Assembly: GCA_015680685.1 (NCBI GenBank)
Contig: MNCI01011044.1
Coordinates: 405,354 to 469,353, forward strand
Length of the DNA stretch: 64,000 bases
Source: Gnetum montanum
Taxonomy: Eukaryota > Streptophyta > Gnetopsida > Gnetales > Gnetaceae
Reading direction: 5' to 3'
The position numbers and the translations under genes were made by a program. The notes beneath the pieces were generated by a model. It was not told where the DNA came from. It did not search any database and saw only the letters and a program-made list of their open reading frames with translations. Shown piece by piece: positions 1 through 11,759 of the stretch. How positions within the stretch are numbered: the first letter of the stretch is position 1; the number at the start of each line of letters is the position of its first letter.

Positions 1-1189
1 ACACTGGCAGTGTGAGTCTACCATGAGCTACCAAAAGTGGTTCAAAATAGGATACATCCAACTCAATTTTTGATTTTCAGGTCATTCCTAAGGTCATCCA
101 CACAGTCAGATAGCAGTTGCACTTAAAAAATAGGATTCAAAATCAAAATTTGGAGGGAAATACATCATTTAGGCTCACTCATGCTGAGGTCACACTAGCA
201 GCGTGAGTACAGCATGAGTATGCTAAGGACATGCCAGGACAAAATCAACTCACGCTGAAAGTCCTAATCAAAAAAAGACACCTCAAACAACCACAATGCC
301 ACCTAAATTGACATCTTGTAGTAGTCAATTCAAAGATCGAGAAGATTCAAGCAAGCCAGAGTCAATTTCACTTGTTGTACATTATCATCCTCATTGTAGA
401 TTTTCATCATTTGTGATCTCGTCAAGCTCATACACTCCAAAATTGTATGTGCTTCCATGAGCATAAGCTAGCTTAAGTAAGTTAAACACATGCTATAAGA
501 TGCAATGCATCTAGTCAAAACATAGCTTGCCTGTGCATGTTCAACTCACATACAACTATCCATTGGAAACATGTCACATGATCCATTTTCCTCTCATCTC
601 TTAGCCATTGATTCCATCCATAAATTTTGTGCCCAAACCTAGCCAAACCCTATAAATACCCTATTAATTCACATAAACAGGGTTGGAAATTTTGAAGGTT
701 GATAGCTTAGAAAACACTTACTAGCTACTTTGTATGCTCAAAAAAACTTAGCATCTGATCATTTTTTAAACACATCACCCTAGGGCTTGGCGCTTGACCT
801 ACCATCTACATGTGTAGCTACACTTTGATTGGTGCACACCCTTTCTAAGTAAAACAATATAGTTCATTTTGCTAGCCATTATTTTTTTTACTCTATTTTA
901 CATTTAGTTAACATTTTTTCTTCAATATTATTCTATGTATGATCTATTTGCATTTTTTACGTCATTGTTTACATTTTAAAATATTAGTTATGATAACCCC
1001 AGTGGAAGCCATAGTTTACGCTTGGGGAAGTCCTTAGTTGATTTGTGTGTAGACCATCCAAGGCACTCTACCTTCCTTTTCTTTTTCAACTTTCCCTCAC
1101 GCAAAGGTAGAGTTAGCTATGTTTGTTCAATGATCTTTCGATGTCTATTTTGTCCTTTCATCCTTACATTGATGATTTAGATCAATACA
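1..1189 (+). mobile_element. 5' LTR (at least partial) of outer Tat-type element E1
   Basis: Inferred LTR of the oldest of three nested elements. It is followed a few bases later by a tRNA-primer-like site and then gag. A TATA box (TATAAATACC) lies at 651-660, a position comparable to the TATA boxes of the E2 and E3 LTRs. The right end is placed at CA 1188-1189 by comparison with E2. The left end may lie outside the window, and no matching 3' LTR is present because E1 is truncated near 46,719, so the LTR call rests on position and promoter only. The word CTCA(C/T)GCT recurs in it. Confidence 0.6.
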
Positions 1190-1196
1190 GTAAATT

Positions 1197-1212
1197 GTTG
1201 CTAGAAGGAGGG
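1197..1212 (+). other. Primer binding site of E1
   Basis: The sequence TTGCTAGAAGGAGGG lies just after the inferred LTR end and matches the E2 site (TGGTGCTAGAAGGAGGG) apart from decay at the 5' end. Such a site pairs with the 3' end of a host tRNA to prime minus-strand DNA synthesis. The tRNA species is not assigned here. Confidence 0.65.
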
Positions 1213-1360
1213 CTGACTTGTTCACTATCCATCAAAATGTTGACCATGCTACCTATCCAAACATCACATAGATGAAGTGCTGAAACTAAAGCCCAACTTG
1301 TCCAACTAGCTTACATACATCAACTTGACTTACCCACCCTATCCCCAAATACCTCACGTT

Positions 1361-1527
1361 GTAGTTAACTCACATTGCAGTTACTCAAGATGTTAGTCAT
1401 ACTGTAATTAACTCATGTTGTAGCTACTCATGATGTTAGTTAGTCATGCTACAGTTAATTCACATTGTAGATACTCACACCGTTAGTCAATCACGCTACA
1501 GTTAACTCATGCTACAGTTACTCATGT
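1361..1527 (+). repeat. Leader minisatellite of E1, about 46-bp unit, 3.5 copies
   Basis: Between the primer site and gag the sequence cycles through units of the form GTAGTTAACTCACATTGCAG, then TTACTCA and a GTTAGTCA word, with a period of about 46 bases. The word CTCATGCT or CTCACGCT also recurs in the E1 LTR and in the E1 spacer on both sides of the E2 insertion. Tandem repeats in untranslated parts are common in Tat/Ogre elements. Confidence 0.65.
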
Positions 1528-1561
1528 TCAACCCATCTAGCCTAGTTTATTCACACTCACT

Positions 1562-3620
1562 ATGGAATCCTCCCAAATTAACCCAGTGACATTGTCAATC
1601 TCTAACTTTGTGGATGAAACCTTGAACCCTATGACTGCTACAAAACCCATAACTATTATTGAATAGAGAAATCCCCAAGGACCTATGCACTAGTCACTCA
1701 GGCTACAAGGAAAAGACCCTACCTATGCAACTCTTACACCTAAATAGTATAACTTCATCTATATGAAGATCCAAGCCAACTTGTCCATCGATCGTGTAGA
1801 GAGGGAAGCAAAGTGACACTATGAACTTATTTACAAAGGAGCTCATGATTTTATCCCCTCAACATTTGATATAATCCCTCTTTCCAAATACCATCATAAA
1901 CTCATATCCTAGCTTCTCATGGTAAGAAGCCAAGCATTATAGCCATCTTCAATAGATCCTTAGAGTGTAGATGAGGAGGATGACTTCGTAGCCCAATCTG
2001 AGCATGGAAATTCATATCATACTGTTACTTCCCATGCCAACACAAACCCGTTTCTTTATAGGAAACACCCACCTCCATTCCCATCTTCTCAAGGCTCAAC
2101 ATTCAATTAGATACATCCACTCCCATCATACCTCCACAAATATAGTCCCAACAACCTCCTCCCCAAACTAATGCAAGATTGACCTTTCAACCTCAAGTAA
2201 TTGGGATGCCATCGATTATACTAGCTTCCACATCCACCCATTACATACCTCAAGTGCAAATTCATGGAGCACCATTGATTACTTCAACCAAACATGTTCA
2301 AGGTGTCACATCACAACCTGTGGCTAGGCAGTGGGTTCCACTAGCTGTACAACAAAACCTTTCTACATACTATAGCATACCACACCCCCTAGTCTCTGCC
2401 CTAAATGTCATCCCACCACAACAAATGATAGTCCAACAATCTCTCTTTTCATAAATGATGCAACAGTTGAATCTTTTTCAACCACCACCAACTCAACCCA
2501 CTAGTCTACCTACCACCCAAGAGTGGGTAGACACAAAAATAATGATGCACTCTTTAGCAGAAGAATTAAAGCACCTCAAAATTGTAAACACCAAGGAAGT
2601 CAAGGTTCTATATTTCTACCAAGATAATCCAATTGACTCCTCAGTTTCCCCATTAACCTTGCCAAAAGGAGTTTCATTACCCTAGCTAACCAAGTACAAT
2701 GGAGAGGGAGATCCAAATGCTCACCTAGTAACATTTTGAATAAAATGTCTATTACTTTAGGCATGGCCTCATGTAATTCTACATGTGTTTGTTATGTCCT
2801 TAATGGGAAAAGCCTTGGACTAGTACCGAGCTTTATCCCGTAGCTCCATATCTCTTCTAGAGGACTTGTTGCACTAGTTTGTCATCTATTTCAAATATAA
2901 TCTAAATCCTAAAGCTACATTCGATAGCTTGATTTAGATTAAACAAGCACCACTAGAGCCAACATAGAAATTTATCCAAAGGTGGAGGATAGCCGTGAAC
3001 AAACTTCACAAGCCCATCCCTGAAACATATCTACTTACCATCATTAAAGTGGTTGTGAATCACTTTATTAAAACAAAACTTTATTATTTGAAAGCCCATA
3101 TCTTAAGCCAAGGATTTGTGCAAATTAAGGACATAGAAGAGGCAGCACAAACAAGCAATGACGCAGCTTATTGGACCTTTAGGAGCCAACATACAAGGAA
3201 AGATAAATCCAAAATGATGGTAGCAATGGTAGTAGAGACAACCTGACCTAACCATCTAGGAAAAAATGGAAAACAATCCACCACCCCAAATGGCCATGAA
3301 AGAAACACACCAACGCCCATACCTAAAACTTCCTCAAATAGAAACACCAACATGGGTCATGCCTATACATTCGAAAGAAAAGACCTCGCTCAATATACAC
3401 ACTTGCCTATGAAGCCTTGACAATGTCTCAAAAACATGATCAATTCTATGAGTTGGCTAAGAACCCAGCCTTAGCAACAGCTAATGAACCCCCCATTCCA
3501 AGAGGCTTTAGATTACATAGTTTTTGTGAATATCACCAATGTTTTTGTCATGGGACTGATTACTATTTCACCTTGAAATAGGATATACAATGCAAAGGGT
3601 GAAGTAGTGTTGGATGAGGA
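1562..3620 (+). pseudogene. gag: gag of E1, degenerate
   Basis: Decayed structural polyprotein of a Ty3/gypsy element, which would form the virus-like particle. An N-terminal ATG at 1562 (MESSQINPV) opens a frame with many stops and at least one frameshift before 2179. A Pro/Gln-rich stretch follows (about 2040-2520), then the capsid core from 2520 to 3246, recognisable by the motifs YNGEGDPNAHLVTF and KYNLNPKA, which align with E2 and E3. The nucleocapsid-type zinc motif near 3503-3600 reads CEYHQCFCHGTDYY, so the last metal-binding residue has become Tyr (E3 keeps DYC). Many stops replace Gln or Trp codons. Not functional. Confidence 0.85.
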
Positions 3621-4356
3621 AAACCCGTTAAGACCCCAAAACCAACCCATGGGAGTCTACAAGGATCCTCTCAATACTAACGATGCACCATATGTGATTA
3701 ATACTATCCATGTGGAAAATAGATAGGACAACTTATGAAAACCTTTTGTGATTTGTAGAACATTAGAAAACACACCTACCCCAATATCTCCTCAAATCCC
3801 TTTCATCATATGCAAATCCCCTGCACCACAGAAACCATTTTTCATCCACATACCTCCTTCCATTGTAGCAAAAATTGCACCATTTAAAAATTGACCCATT
3901 CCCTTCATGATTCAAGTGCCAAAACACCCTGACACATAACCCACCTCCGCTCCTCCATGACCTCTGTGAGAACGTCTTGCTAATAGGCTAACAAGAGAGC
4001 ACCTAGAAAGAGAAACCTATGAGCACAAATTAGGACCACCAAAACCCACACCACTAAATGTTTTTCCTATGGGACCACCCATTAATGAGTCTAGTATGAG
4101 TTATTAAAGTGAGGATAATGTCACAGGTTGTGTCTCGAACCCAGCATCCTTAGTTACCAATGTAAAAATTCCTCCATGAGAAATATGAATGCTGGGTCAA
4201 ATGGATCAAATATCTATAGACAAGGGTGTCCTAAATGGTAAAGACCTAGCAAGCGCATTGGCCCAGGTCACACAAGCCTTGAAACAAAATAATACTTCTT
4301 TAAGTCTGTATGACCTAGTAATGACTTCACCAGTACATCGGGAAGCTCTCATGTAG
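3621..4356 (+). pseudogene. Proline-rich gag-protease linker of E1
   Basis: Continuation of the E1 polyprotein between the zinc motif and the protease. It contains the conserved segment around VYKDPLNTNDAPYVINT (about 3655-3710), also seen in E2 and E3, followed by Pro-rich repeats built around a PFI(I/L) core. The segment GKDLASALAQVTQALK just before the protease also has counterparts in the other copies. Stops and frameshifts are present throughout. Confidence 0.65.
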
Positions 4357-5190
4357 ATGATAACTTCAATTCCTATTAGTGAGGACCTCCATATAGATGA
4401 GCCATCCATTTATGTAGTATTTTCCTCGAAAACTCAGGAACTAAAGATCACATACCTAAAGTTTCATGCTAATGGAATTAAGCTAGATGCGAAAACAACA
4501 GAAGTTACCACAACCCCTATGTTCATAATGATATGGGTCAATCATTTCAAGATACATAGCATGCATGTTGATGACTGTGTGGCAATAAATGTAATACCTT
4601 TTCCCTTGATCAAAAAATTGGGATTTACTGAACAAATACAACCCATGAAAACTTCTTTCCTAAAATCCTGCAGTGGCTCCCATATTAGGGTGAAAGGTAT
4701 GGTTACCTTGGATTTCATAGCTGGGGACCAATTCCCCACGTCGACTGAGTTTGTAGTGGTTGCTGAAATGCCAAGGTTTAATCTGATTCTAGGATGACCT
4801 TGGTTAGCTCAACAAAGAGCTATATCCTCAACAATCCATCAGGAGATCCACCTACCTTATGAGGGTAGTGAAATCATCATACATGGGGATACAATAGTAT
4901 TGCTCACTTTCTCACACCCTGGAGTGGATCAAGAGTCAAAAATTGAGTTTGTTAAGCCTAAGAAAGAAACTATGAGCATAATTCAAGACATGAACCCAAC
5001 GTTAACTCACAATCCTACTAAAATTGAGAAAGCACCAGATAATACAAACATAGGAGCCATTCCTACTAATGTCTCTTGCTTAGAATTACCCTTTGACATC
5101 ACTAGTGAAGGGGAAGATGAATATAAGATCATACCTACATGCCCAACCCCACGTGTTAAACTAGAACAAATCACTAGATGTCCTAAATGA
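4357..5190 (+). pseudogene. Aspartic protease (PR) region of E1, degenerate
   Basis: Retropepsin-like domain that would cleave the Gag-Pol polyprotein. The segment PMFIMIWVNHFKIHSMHV leads into the active site near 4570, where E3 has DDG; here it reads DDC, so the catalytic loop is damaged. NVIPFPLI and FNLILG (ending at a stop at 4798) match the flap and C-terminal parts of the other copies. An acidic tail of about 100 codons follows to a stop at 5188. The next 560 bases lead to the 3' end of the antisense gene. Confidence 0.8.
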
Positions 5191-5754
5191 TGTTAAAATA
5201 CCAATTGTCTCATACAATGTTAAACTACCAAGGAACATTTGCAATGACATTAGACTAGCCATGGTCAAAAATGGTCCGTTCCTTTTAAAGCTTTCTAAAA
5301 TTGTTACTTCTTTTGGCACATTATGGCCTAAAACTTGTAATTCTTCTTTCTTTGACAATAGATGTGATAGTCCATCATGACTTTAAACTGATGTACATGG
5401 CCTGAAATGGCTTTAAACTAGAGCCAACACATTACAAGTTCCCAAATTCTTATTATGTTATGTGAATTTTCAGATTACAAGTTACAAGTCACAATTTTAA
5501 TTCATGCCTTCTCATTACTTGATTTATGTTTTGTTCCCTCATTTTACATTTAGCTACATGCATATGTTCACAATAATACTTGAGAAAAAAAATAAAAAGA
5601 GAAAACATAAAAAAAGATACATCAACATGGCAATAAAATTCCAACATGTTATACCATAATTAGATCCATGTTATTACACTTGCCAACAATATATTTCCAT
5701 CAAACATCCAAAAATCCAAAACACTTGATAGATAAAGTTCGATTAACAATAAGC
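5191..5754. other. Junction between E1 protease and the antisense gene
   Basis: No coding sequence recognised. The segment contains a single degenerate unit of the GGCCTGAAATGGCTTTAAACTAG word (about 5399-5420), which is tandemly repeated at the equivalent place in E2 and E3. Sense and antisense transcription units converge here, so termination or polyadenylation signals for both would be expected. Confidence 0.5.
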
Positions 5755-8700
5755 TCATGGAGGGGGCTTGTCCTTAAGATCCTCTTCATCATCTACTCTC
5801 ACTCAACTAGGGCTAGCTCCATCATTAACATGTCCCTATAACACGGTAGAAAATAGAAAACAAAAAAAAGAAACAGGTAAGAGTAGTAAAGAAAATTGTA
5901 AATGCAAAACTAAGAAAAATAGTAACACTAACAATGAAAACAACAAAATGATACAAAAATAAATGCCACAATAAAACACTCAAAAGTGAGGAGGGCCCTA
6001 AGTTGGCCTCCAAATGTTGTAGAATCTCTTCCTCAGGCACATTTTCCCAATCCTCACCTAGTCCTACATCAACACTATCCAAGGATTTACCTTCGTCCAA
6101 CGATGTCCAAGTAGGACGCTCAAGAGAGAACATGCCTATTGAAGCCTTCCTAGAGGTGGTAGCAATGGTCCTCTTGAGAGATCTCTCCACCTTGATACAC
6201 TCGGTGAACCTGTCATAAGTAGGACACAAGCCTAACCCATCAATGAACATCTCCATCTGACAATGTTCAACTGACTCTTCCTTTAACCATTTCTTATATT
6301 GATGCTTGTGGTCCTTTTGGTCTTGGACCCATTTTTGCACCTTTGTAACAAAAGACTTCTAATCGTGACATTTCCTATTTAGGAAATCCAGTTGTGCTCT
6401 TTGTTTTCCTAAATCGCGTGTCTCTTGCACTTTGTTGTTCAAAACTATCAAGTAACGTGCATAGATAGTTTCAGATGTGCAGTAAGTGCTATCAACAAAT
6501 AGTCTAGCAGCAAAAAGATCATAATGGGATTGGAGATTCCTTTTCTTCACTCTCTCCTTTGCTAGTGCTTCCTTCAATAAATGCATCTCATCCCATAGAT
6601 ACTCAACCAAAGACCTACAAGTCCAAAGCAACTTTCCATTCTATACAATGCACCCAGAAACTACATCATACACATTTCTAAGGACTTGCTCAATACTCCC
6701 TAGCAATTTAGGAAGAGCATCAATATGAGTAGCTTCAGAAGGATCCCACTAGAGCTTGGCATGTACAAGTGTAAGTACAACACATATGAATTAGCTATAA
6801 TTAATAATGAGTGCAAAGAAACACAATAAACCTAGACACTTAGCAGAATACATAAGACACACATACCTATTTGGATGGGCCTTTTGTAGGTGAGTGACCA
6901 TATCATTAACGATTCCTTTAACAAAGTCTATTTTACAAGGCTTCTTAGGGCATGGTCTTAGTTGGTCAGTTGATGTAGGACAAGTAGGGGAAGTCACCTC
7001 GACTAGAACCTATGATCTTCACACCTCTACTTGAGATGTTTGTGCTTCAGAAATCTTAGCATCTACCTCCGATGCTAAAGATAATCAAGGTAATAAAGAA
7101 CAACACATGAAAATTAAAGGGTACAAAAACATGGATTTAGATAAAAGGAACATACCAAAAATCCCTTTTCTATTTAGCTTGGGTAGATCACCTAGTTGCA
7201 AAGATCCATTGAAGAAGCCATCGAAGACACCTTTTTCATCACTAGAATGCTTAAGTGCATCCAAAGCCTCCAAAAGCTTTTTACCCATGATGTTTGTCGC
7301 ATCTTCCTCTTGAGAGGTGGGAGGTTCTTTGATCATTTCTTCTCTTTCCTTCACCTTTTCCTCTGACCCTATGACAACCACTTCAAGATCAACCATCGGG
7401 ATCAAAGCCTCTCTCTCTCCCTCAGGAATTTCCTCTAATAATTCCATAATCTTAGAGTTAGTATAACATAGTATATATAATGCATATGCTAGAAACAACA
7501 AAAATAATAATAATAATAATAAATACATAACAATAAAGTAAGCTACTTACCCTCCACTGGCAGTACAAACCAAATCTTCTTTTCTCTTGGTGGTATCACA
7601 TTTGGAGCAGGCTCCCTTCAGAATTCATTCCTCTTCACCTTCATCTTAGAATTCCCAATAGTCCTACCAATCAAACATTCAGCTATTTTAACAGACATGC
7701 CTAGCCTCAATAGTTCCAATCCAAAGCTATCATGGGAATGATGGGAATGGATGGATGCACCTCCACTAGTAACTGATACTAATTTCTCAATGTCTTTTGG
7801 TGGATCTTGGGATCTAATGGTGCTAAAAAAATGGTGAATCCAAGGATGGGACAATTGTGAAGAATCCCTCAAAATATAGTAGCTATCATCATAAACTACT
7901 AGAAACTCACCAAACCTATGTAGGTACCTCATGAAGAAAGCAAATGTAAAATGAGATTTATCATGGATGTTTGAATGTAACTTGAAAATCTCCCCATGAA
8001 AACTAGATCCGAGAAATTATACCTAATTGTAGTGCATGCCTATCTCTAAAACTGCATGCATGACACATGCAGACTTGATCCTAAGGTTTCTACCTTAATA
8101 AAGACATTTGAGGAATGCCCATGCCCAGAAGAGAGGATACAGGAAATTCATCTTCGTTGATCAGGTATCATCTCACATGGCAAAGCCCTTAGGACCATGA
8201 GACACACCTAACCACTCCTCAAGCTCTCTTATGACCTAGCCCTCTTTAGTTGCTTTATCTATAGTCACCCTAGCACCATCCATGGGTAGTGGTTAGGTGG
8301 AAAGATACCTTGACTCCTTGAACTTGCATGCTAAAATGGGAAGCATCATCATTGAAAGAATCAATAATAGTAATCATCTTAGTGACCAAAATACTAGGAG
8401 TCAAAGCTATGAACAAGTCCATCAGACCTACCTGAGTAAGGCGACTGATGATCAAATCAAAAGCTCTCTTCTACAACCATTGTTGAGATTGCTCTACCTC
8501 CCCATATTTAATAAAAAGGGTGGACTTAGTATGCCCTGTTATAATAGTAACTTCTTTGGAAGGGATAGTTGCTATAAAAAAAACATAGAGCGATGAGTTA
8601 AAAAAATAGTACAAGATGATGCAACAAGAAAGAAAATGATGTCTAGAGTGTGGTCATTTACCATCAGTAAATGGAATAGGTGGGATAGGTGCAAGATTAG

Positions 8701-10025
8701 TTCTTTGAGGGAAAATAGACCCATTAGAAAACCAATCCTCATGTAACCAACCATGAACTTGGCAGTGCTCAAAGGCTCTTCAAAACTACCTATGGTAGTC
8801 AACACTAGCCACCTTTGTCTGATCCAGTACCGCGACATGAAGAATGGGGCCTTCCATGAATATCTCTAGCACTATGCATGCTAAGGCAAGCCTACCATCA
8901 CCATCACGCATTACATGTTCATCAAAGAGAGGATTGCATAGAAAAACAACATTTATATTTTGATGATGACATAAAAATTTAAAAAGAAATCAAAAAATAA
9001 GGTAAGGCATAAAGGATCATACTTGTCCACTCTATATACTATCCTAGGTGGGTTTTGAAATAGAGTATATACACAGAAGGCTAAGAAAAGTGTCTTTCTG
9101 CTATTGTAATGAGCACAAGTAGGTAGCTCCCAGGCATGAGTTAAGGGAAAAGTAGATCGAGGACCCTCAGTAAGGCCTCCCCCAAACTTAAAAAGTCCCT
9201 CATCGATATTAGTGATAAAGGAAAGCATGCCTTATGTAGACTTGGGTAGCATGGTCTCGATGATATCATGAGCCAACTGTTCACTCAGGTGAGACCATAT
9301 AACCACACTATAATTTTGTAGGATGAATGAAAAAAATGAACTGACACCAGGGTGGAACCATATCACATGGGGACAGATGCGCATGTCATAGGGAGGTGTG
9401 TCCAGTCCAAAGGGGCCAAACTAAGAAAGTGTGCCAACAAGCTCAACTATGAGAATAGAAGGTTTAGGTCCCCTACATATGGCCAAAAAAATTAGGTAAG
9501 TGAAGAATCTAAGTGCTAATAATAGGCCAAAATCACATATTCTGAAAATCACATAAATAAATACTTTAAATACACAACTTCACCCCATGAGACAAGGACA
9601 CCAATATCTATTTAGTGTATCTGATGTTCACTGGGATACATTGAAATCCATTTCACAATAAATCCACACAAAAGTATAGAACATAAACATTCACTAAATC
9701 AAGGTTTAAATCATCCGACTCAGGAAAAAAATAAATGGTATAAACATGAAACCAGCAAGTAATGGGCATACTAACAAACAATGCACATCTTCACATTTTA
9801 GCTCATGCTAGGCATATTTGGCAGCTTACACTAGGAACTACACTAGTATCAAACTCATGCTAGGTTCCTACATTCCAGCTCAGGCTGGAACTCGCACACT
9901 TACGTTGGGAACCTACAACTTGCCCTGGAATCCTACATCTAACACTACCTAGAAAACCCTATGCTTACGTTACCAGAGACCCTAGTGGTCATGCTCAACA
10001 CTTCCCTTCCCCTCGATAATGCCAT
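5755..10025 (-). pseudogene. Antisense multi-exon gene of E1 (unknown family)
   Basis: Opposite-strand gene between E1 protease and reverse transcriptase; same architecture as the E2 and E3 copies. Exons by position, 5' to 3' on the minus strand: possible exon 1 at 10025-9969 (MALSRGKG, weak), exon 2 about 9490-9023, exon 3 about 8935-8662, exon 4 8571-7551, exon 5 about 7453-7156, exon 6 about 7078-6867, exon 7 about 6754-5992, exon 8 5835-5755. Donors fit the plant consensus (GTAAG at 7550, GTATGT at 6866, GTATG at 7155). Conserved blocks include NYSVVIWSHLSEQLAHDIIE, LFQNPPRIVYR, WLHEDW and an acidic C-terminus. Exon 7 keeps one frame for about 760 bases with few stops. I recognise no family and no catalytic motif. 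The C-terminal half is charged and may be coiled coil. It is a relic in this copy. Confidence 0.7.
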
Positions 10026-10300
10026 TGAGGCTGATGTTTAGCCATGCTCATGCTGGGGTTTGCTTTTACAACTCATGCTGCAGTTGCCAAGTGGCTCACA
10101 CTATGGCTTTTTGCCAAGTGGCTCATGCTGGGACTGTCCCAGCAAGACCATGTCATCTTTCCCTAGCACTCATGCTAGTTTTCTACATTCTAGCTCATGC
10201 TGGGAACCTACAAATCATGCTACCTGGAGAAATTTGTATTCACATTGCCCAAGGCACAAGAAAAGAAAAAAACTTGATGCTTCCTAGGTACCTGACAATC
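9500..10300. repeat. E1 spacer with dispersed CTCATGCT words, left of E2
   Basis: The segment is built from irregular repeats around CTCATGCTGG, CTCATGCTAG and TCACACTAGG. The same words reappear right of E2 at 44,170-44,720. This shows that E2 split a single repeat-rich spacer located between the antisense gene and the reverse transcriptase of E1. The plus-strand reading frames here are repeat artefacts. Confidence 0.7.
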
Positions 10301-10305
10301 ACACT
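10301..10305. repeat. Left target-site duplication of E2 (ACACT)
   Basis: ACACT directly precedes the TGAAAC start of the E2 5' LTR and recurs directly after the terminal CA of the E2 3' LTR at 44,159-44,163. Five bases is the usual duplication for Ty3/gypsy integrases. Confidence 0.9.
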
Positions 10306-11491
10306 TGAAACATCATGAAATTGCAAAAGCTAAAGGGTTCATCTAAATTTAGAGGTTTAGACAAGGATGTGCAAGGTATAGTGCATCTCAACAATTTTCA
10401 TTCCTTCTAGCCAAAATCTTGTTACGCTACATTACGCAGGTCAGCGTAATAGTCCCCAGGAAGACTTAGCAAAAAATTAAGAATGCGTAGCAACAATGCT
10501 TGAAATTTCAGAAATTTCAAAAATTCGTTATATTATGCTAAATTACGCTACGTAACATAATATGGTGAAATGCAATGTAATATAGCATAGCGCAGCATAA
10601 ACATAAGACAGTTTGTAGCACTAAAGGCAAGGGAGATTATGCTACGTTACGCTTTGGAGCATAGTGTAGCGTAATGTGGTAAGCCCTAGCTATCATACAT
10701 CAAGTCAATGATATTTTGTGGGTCTGGGACATGCATCATTTAAATTACATTTTTCTTTTGATCCTAATCTTATAAATACTCCAGCACACAATGCTAAAAA
10801 GGTAGTTGGACAAGCAAGTTGGAAAAGAAGAGGCAAAGAGTTGGTAGATTGACAAATTAGCAGGTTGGCAAGTTGAGTAATTCTAACAGAGCTAAGAAGG
10901 ACATTAGCAACAGAAAAATACTAACAGTAACAGAGAAAAGTTTATTGACTAGAGATTCTAAGGTAGCAAGCACATTGCTTTGAGCCTAACTCCCTCGTGT
11001 CCAAATTTGGCTAGTAAACAAGGTAGATTGACATTTTCTTGTTTAATCTCTAGGTAGCTTCCTATTTGTAACAGATACTTCGTCCCGACTGAAGTATTCT
11101 TTGTATACCCTATTGTATTATTTAGTTTATATTCATAAAGTAGATCTTGGATCTTGGGATCATGCATGTTGAAAACTCAAACCCATTGTGCTTTGTTTAC
11201 ATCAAATTTTTACGATTGTTTTGCATCGTTTTCATTATCTTCAAAGTTCGATCTGATAACAAATCTCTCTTATTTTTTTAATAGATAATATATTTCTGCA
11301 TCAAATTATTTCCTCATTATACAATTGTTGATAAGTTTACTAATTAAGTAAGTCCCTGTCTGATCGACAAGACCATTCAGGGCACCCTGAATTCATTTCT
11401 CTAGAACGGCCCTCACTTGGATCCAGGGTTAAAACTGTGTGCACGGAAATTCTCTTGGTGTTTCCAGCAACCAACATTTTTTGTCATTAGA
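10306..11491 (+). mobile_element. 5' LTR of E2
   Basis: Starts TGAAACATCATGAAATTGC and matches the split 3' copy (25,898-26,472 plus 43,567-44,158) along its whole length with substantial divergence, so the insertion is old. A TATA box lies at 10,771 (TATAAATACT). The right end TTA-GA corresponds to TTACA in the 3' copy. The region 10,420-10,680 is dense in TTACGC and GCGTAA words, including the inverted repeat ATTACGC/GCGTAAT at 10,431-10,450. Confidence 0.9.
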
Positions 11492-11497
11492 GTTTTT

Positions 11498-11514
11498 TGG
11501 TGCTAGAAGGAGGG
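11498..11514 (+). other. Primer binding site of E2
   Basis: TGGTGCTAGAAGGAGGG a few bases after the 5' LTR begins with TGG, the complement of a tRNA CCA end, and matches the E1 site. The tRNA was not identified from memory. Confidence 0.8.
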
Positions 11515-11759
11515 CTTGAACCTATAATCCACCTCTTACAGTTAACCTTGTGAGCTATCTATACCCATTCTCAACTAACATAAACCTAATACCTTCATGG
11601 TTGTTTACAAGATTGTGGTGCAGATCGGTCGCTTCGACAATTCCTTTGGAATCCTACAGGGTAGAAAGCCCATTCTCACCATACCTCATCTTTGTCCTTG
11701 TGATCCTTTGCTACTATGACTTTTAACCTTGTTGTCATTACTCTCAAGTTGTGTAGAGA
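11515..11759 (+). other. Leader of E2
   Basis: Untranslated leader between primer site and gag. No repeat array is seen here, unlike the E1 leader. Confidence 0.55.

Noticed and set aside
10019-10318. Overlapping plus-strand frames of 99 and 75 codons
   Set aside because: Located in the CTCATGCT repeat spacer of E1 and running into the E2 LTR; no homologue in E2/E3.
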